From NCBI GenBank assembly GCA_964535405.1, contig CAZHUG010000004.1:11340-75339 (forward strand): DNA of 64,000 nucleotides. Reading direction: 5' to 3'. The notes under the pieces were generated by a model. It saw only the letters and a program-made list of their open reading frames with translations, did no database searches and was not told the DNA's origin. Shown here in pieces: positions 41,841 through 49,872 of the stretch. Position 1 is the stretch's first letter, and every line of letters starts with the position of its first letter. The position numbers were made by a program, and so were the translations under genes. The stretch is from Scatomorpha sp964535405. Its GTDB lineage: Bacteria > Bacillota > Clostridia > Oscillospirales > Oscillospiraceae.

Positions 41841-42561
41841 CGAAAAACAAAAGATCCTCGTATTGGTGGAAGGCGAAAAAACAGATGTTGTGGTAATGCA
41901 GCGGTTATTGCATCTTTATCAAATTGATGTTAAGTATGAGATCATCTCCTATTGCACAAATATCTATACACTCTACCGAGAGATGTTTGAGAATAATGAT
42001 CCCGCAGATATGGATTTGCTTCAATTGCTGAAATCTCGGGAGCCCAATCCTGAAAATAAAGCCCTGTTTGACGATACCTATTCTGATATGCTTCTGATTT
42101 TTGACCTTGATCCGCATGACCCCGGCTTCATGCCGGAGAAAATCAACAGCATGACGGAGTACTTTGTGGAATCCTCTGATATGGGAAAGCTGTATATCAA
42201 TTACCCAATGGTAGAAGCGTTCTACCACATGGCGTCCATTCCCGATCCAGACTTTTATTCCTACTACACGTCGCTTGATGAGCTGTTTGCTGGGGAATAC
42301 AAGGCGCGTGTCAATCGAGAAAATCGAAATCATGACTATCGTAAATTTGCTGCAACAAAAGAAGAGTGCAATATTGTCATTGGACAAAACATGATCAAGG
42401 CATGGCAGATTGTCGGCAGCGATCCGGGAGAAGACCTGCTTCCTACGCAAATTGAGATACTTGCAGGTCAGCTAAATTCCATAGAGAGCCACAGGCGCGT
42501 TGCTGTATTAAGTACCTGCGCATTTTTTATTCCGGAGTACAATCCCAAGTTGATACGTTAA
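41833..42561 (+). CDS. RloB/TOPRIM-like putative nuclease, partner of the ATPase
   Basis: 242 residues. N-terminal strand-loop KILVLVEGEKTDVVVMQRLL with the TOPRIM Glu (E13/E15) and, after an insertion, MLLIFDLDPHD (D91, D93, D96), the acidic metal-binding pair of TOPRIM folds. NYPMVEAFYH downstream resembles RloB-family proteins. Translationally coupled to the ATPase gene (8-bp overlap). In related systems this is the toxic effector nuclease controlled by the ATPase; catalytic activity here is inference. Confidence 0.75.
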   Translation: MADEKQKILVLVEGEKTDVVVMQRLLHLYQIDVKYEIISYCTNIYTLYREMFENNDPADMDLLQLLKSREPNPENKALFDDTYSDMLLIFDLDPHDPGFMPEKINSMTEYFVESSDMGKLYINYPMVEAFYHMASIPDPDFYSYYTSLDELFAGEYKARVNRENRNHDYRKFAATKEECNIVIGQNMIKAWQIVGSDPGEDLLPTQIEILAGQLNSIESHRRVAVLSTCAFFIPEYNPKLIR

Positions 42562-42695
42562 GCTCTTGCTACATAAACAGAAGCATTGTCTAAACTTTCT
42601 GCTTCAAGGTAGTCTTTGTTTTGTCGTGAAGGAGTACGTGAGAAGTGTTATATGCTTGTTTGCGGCGTCCCTCTTATAGCTTTCAGAGACAGTCT

Positions 42696-42728
42696 AAGGC
42701 TCGTACAGAAATGTACGGGTCTTTTTTT
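42696..42728 (+). terminator. Terminator-shaped hairpin before the 42.8-kb gene
   Basis: 12-bp stem AAGGCTCGTACA-GAAA-TGTACGGGTCTT with GNRA-type tetraloop, then T7; 30 nt before an ATG. A short reading frame with AAGGAG (from ~42633) precedes it and might act as a leader peptide. Confidence 0.7.
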
Positions 42729-42758
42729 ATTTCAGAGAAAAATGAAGGGAGAACATGT

Positions 42759-43430
42759 ATGGATACAACAAAATACTTTGCAGAGCTTTCCCGTATCCTT
42801 GGCAAAAACGGAATCGAAACAGCGCCGCCGGAGAAGAACACCCTCCCCATCCTACTCAATGGTCACCCTGCCTGCCGTGTGGGGCCCAGCGGAGGATTAT
42901 GCAAATTCCCCAGCGACTTGGGCAGCCCCGAAGCCAGTGATTTGTACTTTAAGGTCGCGCCCATTTCAAGAATGGTAAAAGAATATATGATGGCGATGGA
43001 GCAATCTCCCCTGCTCGAAGCCACAGCGCTGGATGAAGAATTCCGGCTGCTGGCCGAGTTTAATGGAGCTGTCCTTGCTGGTCGGGAAACCCAGTATGGC
43101 TATAAATTTGTCACATGGGAACACGACTATGAAGGAACCGGCGTCATGTGGGGGCATTATTACATGGACAACTATACGGGCGCAAAGCAGGACTTTGCCA
43201 TCCGAGCCGGCCTGATCGAAAAACAGCGCCTGTTCACCAATGAACAGCTTATCGACATCTATCAAAGCGCGAACGATACCTTTGATGCAGGCTACGAGCT
43301 GACGGAGAAAGATGCCCAGCAGCTGACCGATATTCAACAGCAAATCGAAGCGATCATCCCCGATATCAACCAGCAGATTTATGAGATGACAGAAGAAAGC
43401 CTGCGGAGGTCTCAGGAACAATCCATGTAA
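42759..43430 (+). CDS. Mobile-element protein of unknown function
   Basis: 223 residues, soluble and acidic, starting MDTTKYFAELSRILGKNGIE. Features visible: a glycine/cysteine stretch HPACRVGPSGGLCKFP, aromatic-rich WEHDYEGTGVMWGHYYMDNYTG near the middle, and a C-terminal Gln/Glu-rich coiled segment. GGGAG precedes the ATG. First gene of the GC-richer element backbone. No family assigned. Confidence 0.7.
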   Translation: MDTTKYFAELSRILGKNGIETAPPEKNTLPILLNGHPACRVGPSGGLCKFPSDLGSPEASDLYFKVAPISRMVKEYMMAMEQSPLLEATALDEEFRLLAEFNGAVLAGRETQYGYKFVTWEHDYEGTGVMWGHYYMDNYTGAKQDFAIRAGLIEKQRLFTNEQLIDIYQSANDTFDAGYELTEKDAQQLTDIQQQIEAIIPDINQQIYEMTEESLRRSQEQSM

Positions 43431-43451
43431 AATATAATAAGCCCTATATCA

Positions 43452-43498
43452 AGGCGGAGTCCGCGGTCGCACAGACCGTATAGACTCCGCCTTTTTTT
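43452..43498 (+). terminator. Terminator-shaped hairpin before the 43.5-kb gene
   Basis: AGGCGGAGTC...GACTCCGCC with inner stem CGGTC/GACCG, then T7; 32 nt before the next ATG. Confidence 0.82.
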
Positions 43499-43529
43499 AT
43501 TTTAGGGCAAAAAGAAAGGACCATACGTC

Positions 43530-44219
43530 ATGTCCAGATATTTTATGAGAGATACCAATCTGGCGGGACTGGAAGCCGCCATGATGCTCCCGCCATTGTT
43601 TAAGCCGCGTCAGAGTGGAATTGCCATCTTAAACCGATTTCGCTACACAAAGGAATCCACCGATTGCCGAGATTGCACGCAGTGGCAAAAGAAAGAATGC
43701 AGCGCAGAGCGCTGTCCATGGCTGGCAGAGAGACTGGAGGCCGGCAACATAAGCTACGGAGAACTGCTGAAGGAATGCTTTCGTGATTTGAATGATAAGC
43801 GCTTTCAGGTTAGGCTCCAGCGTCTCGCAAGAAAATTCTATGGCAGCCTATTTAAAGACAAGGGGCATCAGCGCCGCTTTGAGCTTGCGAAAAACAGCCT
43901 TCGAATCCTGTTTGGCAAAACTCCCGACTGCCATATCGCCGCTCTGTTTTTATTAACGGTAGATGAAAAGCTCTGGCAGCTTACAAAAAACGCTGCCACT
44001 GAAAAGGCCATCCGTTTTGAGCATATCAAGCTCAGCGGAATCGGCACAGATGGCTATACGCTCTTTCAGATGGCAAGGACGCTCTCCACCGGGCAGTCAA
44101 AAATCACCGTTTACGAGCTTGCGGATGCTGAACTCATTTCTGATCCTCTGCTGGCGGTTCTGGTGGGTGCCATGCTCATTGCCCGGTTCGGTCCAAATGT
44201 TTTGGAGGCGAAGAAATGA
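43530..44219 (+). CDS. Mobile-element protein with Cys cluster, function unknown
   Basis: 229 residues. A cysteine group CRDCTQWQKKECSAERCPW (~47-65) may bind metal. The central region is basic (VRLQRLARKFYGSLFKDKGHQRRFELAKNSLRILFG), and the C-terminus is hydrophobic (LLAVLVGAMLIARFGP). AAAGGA precedes the ATG. Overlaps the next gene by 4 bp. No family recognised. Confidence 0.7.
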   Translation: MSRYFMRDTNLAGLEAAMMLPPLFKPRQSGIAILNRFRYTKESTDCRDCTQWQKKECSAERCPWLAERLEAGNISYGELLKECFRDLNDKRFQVRLQRLARKFYGSLFKDKGHQRRFELAKNSLRILFGKTPDCHIAALFLLTVDEKLWQLTKNAATEKAIRFEHIKLSGIGTDGYTLFQMARTLSTGQSKITVYELADAELISDPLLAVLVGAMLIARFGPNVLEAKK

Positions 44220-44587
44220 TTCGTGCTGTTTTATTAAACTATCAGCGGCCTGACCTTCTCCCTGGCGAATACCATGCCTATCTCACAGCATACGACCTGC
44301 CGGTACAGCAGATGAACATGGCAAAAGGAGAGCTTGTCGGTAAGGTTTCCTTTGCCAACGGTGAGGAAATCTCCTTCACGGACGCTGATGAGTATATCAA
44401 AGCGGTCAAGGAGGAACTTCCGTATCACAGCACCTCCGGCTTTCGTTATTACACGATTACGGATGACCCGAAGGTGCGCAAAGCAGTAGACGATCTGCTG
44501 TATGACCTGTACGGCGAGGAAAACCTCCGCCAGTTGGATGACTATGACAAGATGCCCGCGCAGGGCATGACGATTGGAGGAATGTAA
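44216..44587 (+). CDS. Small mobile-element protein ending in IGGM
   Basis: 123 residues: beta-rich first half (MIRAVLLNYQRPDLLPGEYHAYL...GKVSFANGEEISFTDADEYIKAV), then an acidic helical part and the terminal PAQGMTIGGM. Overlaps the upstream gene by 4 bp; its last codons contain GGAGGA, the ribosome binding site of the next gene. Function unknown. Confidence 0.72.
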   Translation: MIRAVLLNYQRPDLLPGEYHAYLTAYDLPVQQMNMAKGELVGKVSFANGEEISFTDADEYIKAVKEELPYHSTSGFRYYTITDDPKVRKAVDDLLYDLYGEENLRQLDDYDKMPAQGMTIGGM

Positions 44588-44588
44588 C

Positions 44589-45578
44589 ATGATGATCGAC
44601 GCCAAGTGGCTGAGCGCACTGCGGGAGCAATACCCGGTCGGTTCCCGCATCCGGCTTACGGAAATGAAAGACCCCTATAGCCCGGTGGAGCCGGGAACCA
44701 TGGGCACCCTTGTCCATATCGATGATATTGGCACCTTTCACATGAAATGGGACAACGGCAGGTCGCTGGGCCTTGTGTTTGGTGAGGACAGATTCAGCGT
44801 CCTGCCGCCGGAGCCGGCCCTGCTCAAGCTATATATGCCCATGACGGTGGATTGCTACGAACAGAGCGAATACGGTGACATGAATGATGAACCATACGAG
44901 ATGAGCAGCTATGAGGCTGTGGGCTATGTGGATCACATCATCGCTGCGATGCAGAAGGAGCGCCATCCGGAGGAAGCGAACCGCGGCCTCATGATCTATT
45001 ACAGAGAAAAGGACAGCGTCAATCAGAAGGTGCAGTCCTATACTTTCACTGCCGAGGTCAGAAACGGCAAGTTGTGGGGCGTTGCCGAATGCAAGATCAC
45101 AGGCGAGCTCACACCGGAGGAGCTGGCCCTGCTCAAAGAAAACATCACCGGCCAGGCATCGGACGGTTTTGGAGAGGGCTTCGAGCAGCGGGGTATCAAG
45201 ACCCCCGATGGATATGAGCTTTATGCCCATCTGTGGAACAGCAGGGAAAGCTGGTTCATCGAAACCGAGCAGGATCTGTTTCACCCCAAGCTGGCTGAAG
45301 GTTTGCCGGAAACCTGCTTCTCGGTCTTAATGCATACTGGCGAACTCATTGTCCTCAAGCGAGGCGAAAGCGGCTACTGGCGTTCCGATTGGGACACCGG
45401 AAACCATGAGAAAAACCGCCAGCTTGCGGACCAGCAGAACGAACGGTTGGGCGTCACCAAAGCCCAGGAGGAAGCTATGTCCTGCGGTAGTATGTTCGGT
45501 TGGGGTGTCCCCGGAGCTGATCCCAAAGCCTATGGGCAGGAGCAGGGGCCGCAGATGGGAGGGATGAAATTTGGATAA
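44589..45578 (+). CDS. DUF4314-domain protein with C-terminal MGGM motif
   Basis: 329 residues. N-terminal ~65 residues (LREQYPVGSRIRLTEMKDPYSPVEPGTMGTLVHIDDIGTFHMKWDNGRSLGLVFGEDRF) form the small DUF4314 beta-barrel common on conjugative elements. The middle and C-terminal part (IYYREKDSVNQKVQSYTFTAEVRNGKLWGVAECKITGELTPEELALLKENI) is a second, element-specific domain. It ends GPQMGGMKFG. GGAGG in the previous gene's last codons drives its start. Confidence 0.8.
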   Translation: MMIDAKWLSALREQYPVGSRIRLTEMKDPYSPVEPGTMGTLVHIDDIGTFHMKWDNGRSLGLVFGEDRFSVLPPEPALLKLYMPMTVDCYEQSEYGDMNDEPYEMSSYEAVGYVDHIIAAMQKERHPEEANRGLMIYYREKDSVNQKVQSYTFTAEVRNGKLWGVAECKITGELTPEELALLKENITGQASDGFGEGFEQRGIKTPDGYELYAHLWNSRESWFIETEQDLFHPKLAEGLPETCFSVLMHTGELIVLKRGESGYWRSDWDTGNHEKNRQLADQQNERLGVTKAQEEAMSCGSMFGWGVPGADPKAYGQEQGPQMGGMKFG

Positions 45579-45654
45579 AGCGTTTGAATTGGAAATCAGC
45601 AATAGCTATTTGAAGAAAAGTGTGGCATTGTGTTGCGTAAAAGGAGGTGAGCAG

Positions 45655-45945
45655 GTGGACAAAGAGATCATGGAGCTACTGGAGCAGAGCATCGCGGAGC
45701 GGGCGCAAATCGCTTTCATGGAAATGCGCGAGGCCCATCCCCAGCTGGACGCATTGGTCGAGGAACTGGTTGCGCTCAGTCAGGAGGTGGAAAACCACAC
45801 CGGCATTGCTGCGAAAGATAAGGAGCTGGTGCAGCGCTATCTGTCCAGAGCAGCGGAGGTGGACAGCGAGTTTCAAAAACATCTGTACATTCAAGGCGCC
45901 AAAGACTGCGTAGCCCTACTTCGGGAGCTTGGCGTAATCAAGTAG
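45655..45945 (+). CDS. Small alpha-helical mobile-element protein
   Basis: 96 residues from a GTG with a strong AAAGGAGGTGAGCAG ribosome binding site. A TTG at 45571, placed after the GGAGGG of the upstream gene, would give a 28-residue longer form. Acidic, nearly all helix: EIMELLEQSIAERAQIAFMEMREAHPQLDALVEELVALSQEVENH. Possible coiled-coil; function unknown. Confidence 0.68.
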   Translation: MDKEIMELLEQSIAERAQIAFMEMREAHPQLDALVEELVALSQEVENHTGIAAKDKELVQRYLSRAAEVDSEFQKHLYIQGAKDCVALLRELGVIK

Positions 45946-45972
45946 CACGGACACTTGCGTCCGTGCTTTTTT
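45944..45972 (+). terminator. Terminator-shaped hairpin 1 before the 46.1-kb gene
   Basis: AGCACGGAC-ACTTGC-GTCCGTGCT then T6. It overlaps the stop region of the helical protein. Confidence 0.85.
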
Positions 45973-45988
45973 AGACCCAAATCGTATG

Positions 45989-46031
45989 AACAGGGCCGTT
46001 TTCCCTAAGAGGACTGCGGCCCTGTTTTTTT
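45989..46031 (+). terminator. Terminator-shaped hairpin 2 before the 46.1-kb gene
   Basis: AACAGGGCCG...CGGCCCTGTT followed by T5; ends 43 nt before the next ATG, in tandem with the hairpin at 45944. Confidence 0.82.
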
Positions 46032-46074
46032 GCGCCTTTTTTCGGGAAAGCGCCCCGGAAAAAGGAGGTGTCCA

Positions 46075-46410
46075 ATGCTGGACAAACAGATTATCGCATA
46101 TTTAAAAGAGTTTCATCAAGGTGAAGGTAAAGCTGCTATCAGCCGTGAGTTGGAGGCCGCATTCGATATCCGGGGCAGAGGGCTTCGTGAGATCGTAAAC
46201 CGTCTACGTGCACAGGGCCTTCCCATCTGCAGCTCCGAGGCTGGCTATTATTATGCCGCTGACATGCAGGAGCTTGACCATACTATCCGGCAGCTGAGCA
46301 GCCGTATTAAAAAAATTGCGGTAGCTCGGCATGGTCTTCTAAAAGCGCGTTCCCTTTACACGGACGACAGACAGATCAGTCTGCCGCTGGAGGGGGGTGA
46401 TCATGATTGA
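46075..46410 (+). CDS. Winged-helix protein
   Basis: 111 residues. LDKQIIAYLKEFHQGEGKAAISRELEAAFDIRGRGLREIVNRLRAQGLPICSSEAGYYYAADMQEL is a winged-helix layout with recognition helix (RGLREIVNRLR) and wing (GLPICSSEAGYYYA). AAAGGAGG before the ATG. It overlaps the methylase gene by 4 bp and may be its regulator or a replication accessory protein. Confidence 0.75.
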   Translation: MLDKQIIAYLKEFHQGEGKAAISRELEAAFDIRGRGLREIVNRLRAQGLPICSSEAGYYYAADMQELDHTIRQLSSRIKKIAVARHGLLKARSLYTDDRQISLPLEGGDHD

Positions 46411-47240
46411 ATAGCTTTATGTCCTGGATCGGTGGTAAAAAATCCCTGCGTGAGCTGATTGTCAGCCTATTCCCAATTTATTATGAACGGTACATTGAGG
46501 TGTTCGGGGGCGGCGGCTGGGTACTGTTTCATAAAAATCCCGGCAACGACTTCGAGGTCTACAACGATTTTAACCCGCTTCTCGCCAACCTCTATCGCTG
46601 TGTCAGGAACAAACCGGATGAGTTAATAGAATCGCTGCGCTTCGTGCTCAACTCTCGGGAGGATTTTGAGATTGCCAGAGATGCCCTTGCCCGTGACAGC
46701 TCTGCCAGCGATGTGCAAAAGGCGGCATGGTTTTACCAGCTCATCCGGTACAGCTATGCCTCAGGGCTCACCAGCTATGGCAGCCAGCCCCACGATATGT
46801 GGTCAAACTTTCCCCTCATTGAGCAGGCCCATCGGCGGCTTGCCAAAGTGGTAATTGAAAACAAGGATTTTGAGAAGCTCATCCGGCAGTACGACCGTCC
46901 GGTGAGCTTTTTCTATCTCGATCCACCGTATTTTGAAACCGAGGGCTATTACAAAAACGTGGGAGAGGACGGCTTTACGGAAAAAGATCACATCCGACTA
47001 CGCGATGCCCTGATGAACATCGAGGGAAAATTCCTGCTCTCCTACAACGACTGCGCCTATATCCGGGATCTGTACGATGCGCCGGGCATTCAGATCGAAG
47101 CCTTTACACGGATAAATAATATCAAACAGCGGTATGACAATGGAGCGCAGTTTGCCGAGATTATCATAGCCAACTACGACATGCATGAGCGAAGCCTTGC
47201 CATGCCCGCACAGTTGAATTTATTCGATCCAGCGCTTTAA
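46407..47240 (+). CDS. DNA adenine methylase (Dam/D12 class)
   Basis: 277 residues. SAM motif FIGGKK...YIEVFGGGGWVLF (residues ~5-40) and the catalytic DPPYFETEGYY (~171). No restriction nuclease gene lies nearby, so it is an orphan methylase that may protect the element from host restriction or regulate it. The start is TTG at 46407 after GGAGGGGGG, or ATG four codons later. The C-terminus carries AQLNLFDPAL. Confidence 0.9.
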   Translation: MNSFMSWIGGKKSLRELIVSLFPIYYERYIEVFGGGGWVLFHKNPGNDFEVYNDFNPLLANLYRCVRNKPDELIESLRFVLNSREDFEIARDALARDSSASDVQKAAWFYQLIRYSYASGLTSYGSQPHDMWSNFPLIEQAHRRLAKVVIENKDFEKLIRQYDRPVSFFYLDPPYFETEGYYKNVGEDGFTEKDHIRLRDALMNIEGKFLLSYNDCAYIRDLYDAPGIQIEAFTRINNIKQRYDNGAQFAEIIIANYDMHERSLAMPAQLNLFDPAL

Positions 47241-47264
47241 TATTTTGAAGGAGGTACTAAAGTC

Positions 47265-47861
47265 ATGAAGAGTAAGAAAAAACGCCCCGATCTGGCACTT
47301 CCGAAAAATGCATGTGATGTCTGCGGATTCACCAGCAAGGATACGTTAGAGCTTCATGCGGCAGAAAACACCCTTATCATCCTAAAGGATAGGATGACCG
47401 CTATGGAATTGATCCGCGCCATAGAAGTGCTTAACGAAACAGCCTCAGAGTTGACGGTGGCTCTTGCCATGGCATGTGGAATCTGCAGCAACTGTGGAGA
47501 TAAGAACCCCGAACCCTGCGAAAGCTGCGACGGGAGCAAGGTCTGCGCTTTTCTCAATGGCTGCAAAGACGGTCCCACCGAGTGGGTGGCAAACTGTTCC
47601 CTTTGCCAAGATCTTTTGGATGATAGTCAGGATGTCCGTATCCCCGACTATGTTCTGGAGGATGCGGGCATCCCCAAGGCTGCCAAACTGGAAGCCTATG
47701 CGGATGAGGATAGCGGCGAAATTACGGTGACAGAGGCCGAAGATCGTTGGGATATTACCGATGTACCGCCCGGCCTCCTGATGGTACTGGCCCAATCAGG
47801 AGTCTGCCTTGCTGAGCTTGATGAGCTGATTATGTCGGAGGAAACCGTCTATGGCAGATAA
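47265..47861 (+). CDS. Cysteine-rich mobile-element protein
   Basis: 198 residues. Cys pairs at CDVCGF (~17-20), CGICSNCGDKNPEPCESCDGSKVCAFLNGC (~71-100) and CSLCQ (~111) suggest zinc binding. The C-terminal half is acidic. GAAGGAGG precedes the ATG. Overlaps the DUF3849 gene by 11 bp. Function unknown. Confidence 0.75.
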   Translation: MKSKKKRPDLALPKNACDVCGFTSKDTLELHAAENTLIILKDRMTAMELIRAIEVLNETASELTVALAMACGICSNCGDKNPEPCESCDGSKVCAFLNGCKDGPTEWVANCSLCQDLLDDSQDVRIPDYVLEDAGIPKAAKLEAYADEDSGEITVTEAEDRWDITDVPPGLLMVLAQSGVCLAELDELIMSEETVYGR

Positions 47862-48597
47862 ATTTTCTTATCTCTATCCATATTCTCGCGAGGAAGCAAA
47901 GCGATTAAACGAGCTTTCCCTCTGGCGGGAAAGTCACAAAGAAAATGTAGCCTGTAAGAACGCCATTGAGGAAGCCATACGGCAGAGGTTTGACGGCATG
48001 CATTTAAATGCCGATTGTGCCGAGAGCGTTATTTCGCAGTATGGCTTTAAGCGGGTGCATTGGGTGCTGGCCAATACCGTCCAGCAGAAGGATTGGGACG
48101 GGCGTTTCTCCCAAGAAAACAAGGAGTGGTCAAAGCGCACCTACATCCCCTCCGACAAGGACAACTACCACAACCACAACCTATACTTTTTGGTAGACAG
48201 CCATCCCGCCGTGCTGGACGGCTTCATCAATCAATACCGCCGGGCATATCAGGCGCTGGGCCTCTTTGATCATACCCGTTGCGAACCGGATTCCAAGGAT
48301 ATGGACTATCAGGGAAGGATTCTTGTGCTCTCCCCGGATGTTCTCAAGGAGAGCTGCCTCACGCCCAAAGATCAGCTCTGGCTGTGTACCGGCGGCTTCG
48401 GCGCTCATGCCGGAGCCAGCGGGCGGGCTGTTTTTGCCACCAACCTTGCAGACGGCGAAAAAACCCGCTGGAATAGAACGGACTTTGTAGGTGTTCTTCA
48501 GGAACAGCATCTGCCTGATTGGGCGAGGGAGAAGTTGCTGGAGCATCAGGAGCAGGAGCCAGTCGGCCCCGATATGGGAGGGATGGAAATGAGGTGA
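47851..48597 (+). CDS. DUF3849-type mobile-element protein ending in MGGM
   Basis: 248 residues. N-terminal YSREEAKRLNELSLWRESHKENVACKNAIEEAIRQRFDGMHL and a central VHWVLANTVQQKDWDGRFSQENKEWS match the DUF3849 family of Firmicute conjugative elements. A second part LTPKDQLWLCTGGFGAHAGASGRAVFATNLADGE follows. C-terminus GPDMGGMEMR. Role unknown. Confidence 0.82.
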   Translation: MADKFSYLYPYSREEAKRLNELSLWRESHKENVACKNAIEEAIRQRFDGMHLNADCAESVISQYGFKRVHWVLANTVQQKDWDGRFSQENKEWSKRTYIPSDKDNYHNHNLYFLVDSHPAVLDGFINQYRRAYQALGLFDHTRCEPDSKDMDYQGRILVLSPDVLKESCLTPKDQLWLCTGGFGAHAGASGRAVFATNLADGEKTRWNRTDFVGVLQEQHLPDWAREKLLEHQEQEPVGPDMGGMEMR

Positions 48598-48610
48598 CGG
48601 AGGTGAAAAC

Positions 48611-49150
48611 ATGCCGGGAATTACGCTGCAAAACGGCCTGATTACCTACTACGGAAATCCCGCGGGATATACAGAAACGAACAAGGCCGTGGTTGACCGC
48701 ATCTTCCAAGGCGGTGAACTGACCACCTGGTTGGAAGGTCGGGGCTTTGTGCCGTACTGGACAGACGGTGTGATGGAGCGGCTGATCGCAGGTGAGCAAT
48801 TAAGCGGCCCGAAAAACGCAACGCTTCTTAAAAACGTCCGCATTTGGCAGCTCCGGCCGGAGGTGGACGTGCGGCTGAAGTTTATCAGCTATCGGGATAT
48901 GCTGCGGCAGTTCGGTAAATTTCGTCCGGAGAATTATCGCATTGCCTATGACGGACAGCTCGATACCAATGACTTGGGAACCATCTATGCGCGGCTGAGC
49001 GTCCGGCAGCCTCCCGGCTTTTTCGGCCATCCCCTTGCCATGTCCGATGTCATTGAGCTGTACGATGACAGCGGCAGTACGCTCTTTTATGTGGATCGCA
49101 CGGAGTTTCAGCAGGTTACATCAGTACCAGAGGAATCGGAGCAACTCTAA
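48611..49150 (+). CDS. YodL-domain mobile-element protein
   Basis: 179 residues. The C-terminal half (YRIAYDGQLDTNDLGTIYARLSVRQPPGFFGHPLAMSDVIELYDDSGSTLFYVDRTEFQQV) fits the YodL-like family found in ICEs. The N-terminal half is unassigned. GGAGGTGAAAAC precedes the ATG. A hairpin follows the stop. Confidence 0.8.
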   Translation: MPGITLQNGLITYYGNPAGYTETNKAVVDRIFQGGELTTWLEGRGFVPYWTDGVMERLIAGEQLSGPKNATLLKNVRIWQLRPEVDVRLKFISYRDMLRQFGKFRPENYRIAYDGQLDTNDLGTIYARLSVRQPPGFFGHPLAMSDVIELYDDSGSTLFYVDRTEFQQVTSVPEESEQL

Positions 49151-49154
49151 AGGC

Positions 49155-49176
49155 AGACGGCGCAGGCCGTCTTTTT
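49155..49176 (+). terminator. Terminator-shaped hairpin before the Flp-like gene
   Basis: AGACGGC-GCAG-GCCGTCT then TTTTC; ends 34 nt before the next ATG. Confidence 0.75.
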
Positions 49177-49210
49177 CTATCCCTAATCAACTTAAAGTGG
49201 AGGTAAAAGA

Positions 49211-49471
49211 ATGAATATTCTGAAAAAAATCAAAGAAAAGGTTGCCTGCAAGGTAGCAAAGGCCACCCAAGGCGCTGCCTGTGCGCTTGCAAGATCCAAG
49301 GCCGTTCTGGCGGACAATTCCGGCGAGGGCTATGTGGACACTGCCGTAAAAATCTTGATGGCGGTGGTCATCGGCGCCCTTGTGCTGGCGGGGCTCTATG
49401 CTCTGTTTGGGGAAACGGTCATGCCAACTCTGACCGAGCGTATCAAGGAGATGTTCAGCTACGGCGGCTAA
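49211..49471 (+). CDS. Flp-like prepilin (DUF6133 type)
   Basis: 86 residues. A basic 38-residue leader ends SG, then EGYVDTAVKILMAVVIGALVLAGLYALF. This is a type IV-like prepilin arrangement: cleavage after Gly, acidic residue at +5 (Asp), then a 22-residue hydrophobic helix. The short length and C-terminal amphipathic tail fit Flp pilins. A prepilin peptidase is encoded 4 kb downstream. AAGTGGAGG precedes the ATG. Probable major pilin; assignment is inference. Confidence 0.72.
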   Translation: MNILKKIKEKVACKVAKATQGAACALARSKAVLADNSGEGYVDTAVKILMAVVIGALVLAGLYALFGETVMPTLTERIKEMFSYGG

Positions 49472-49499
49472 GAAAGCCGCCCCTTTGAAAGGAGAGCAA

Positions 49500-49862
49500 A
49501 TGATGTCTAAAAACATGAAGGAAGCTACCCCTAAGTATGATGTGAAAATCCACTCCATCCGCCCGGAGGGAACCCTTCGTGCCACCGCATCGGTGAATAT
49601 CCATGGGGATTTTGCCGTCCGGGGCGTTAAGGTGATGGATGGCACAAAGGGCCTGTTTGTGTCCATGCCCAGCTATAAGGCGGGCAACGGTGAGTATAGG
49701 GATATCTGCTTCCCCTGCACCAAGGAAGCGAAAGCCGAGTTTGACAATGCCGTTATTTCTGCTTACCAGCAGACTCTGGCCCAGAGCCAGACGGCGGCAA
49801 AGTCACAGAAGGCTTCCACACCGGAGCAGGAGCAAAGTTCGCCCGTCATGGGCGGGATGTAG
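49500..49862 (+). CDS. SpoVG-family protein with MGGM tail
   Basis: 120 residues. The SpoVG fold (DVKIHSIRPEGTLRATASVNIHGDFAVRGVKVMDGTKGLFVSMPSYKAGNGEYRDICFPCTKEAKAEFDNAVISAY) is clear. SpoVG is a nucleic-acid-binding regulator; copies on mobile elements are known. A linker rich in Gln/Ser/Lys leads to SPVMGGM. AAAGGAG precedes ATGATG. Confidence 0.88.
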   Translation: MMSKNMKEATPKYDVKIHSIRPEGTLRATASVNIHGDFAVRGVKVMDGTKGLFVSMPSYKAGNGEYRDICFPCTKEAKAEFDNAVISAYQQTLAQSQTAAKSQKASTPEQEQSSPVMGGM

Positions 49863-49872
49863 GAGGTAAGCT

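Noticed and set aside
42759..48597. Prophage structural genes
   Set aside because: No capsid, terminase, portal or tail-like sequences are visible; DUF4314, DUF3849, YodL, SpoVG and VirB2-like proteins fit a conjugative element instead.
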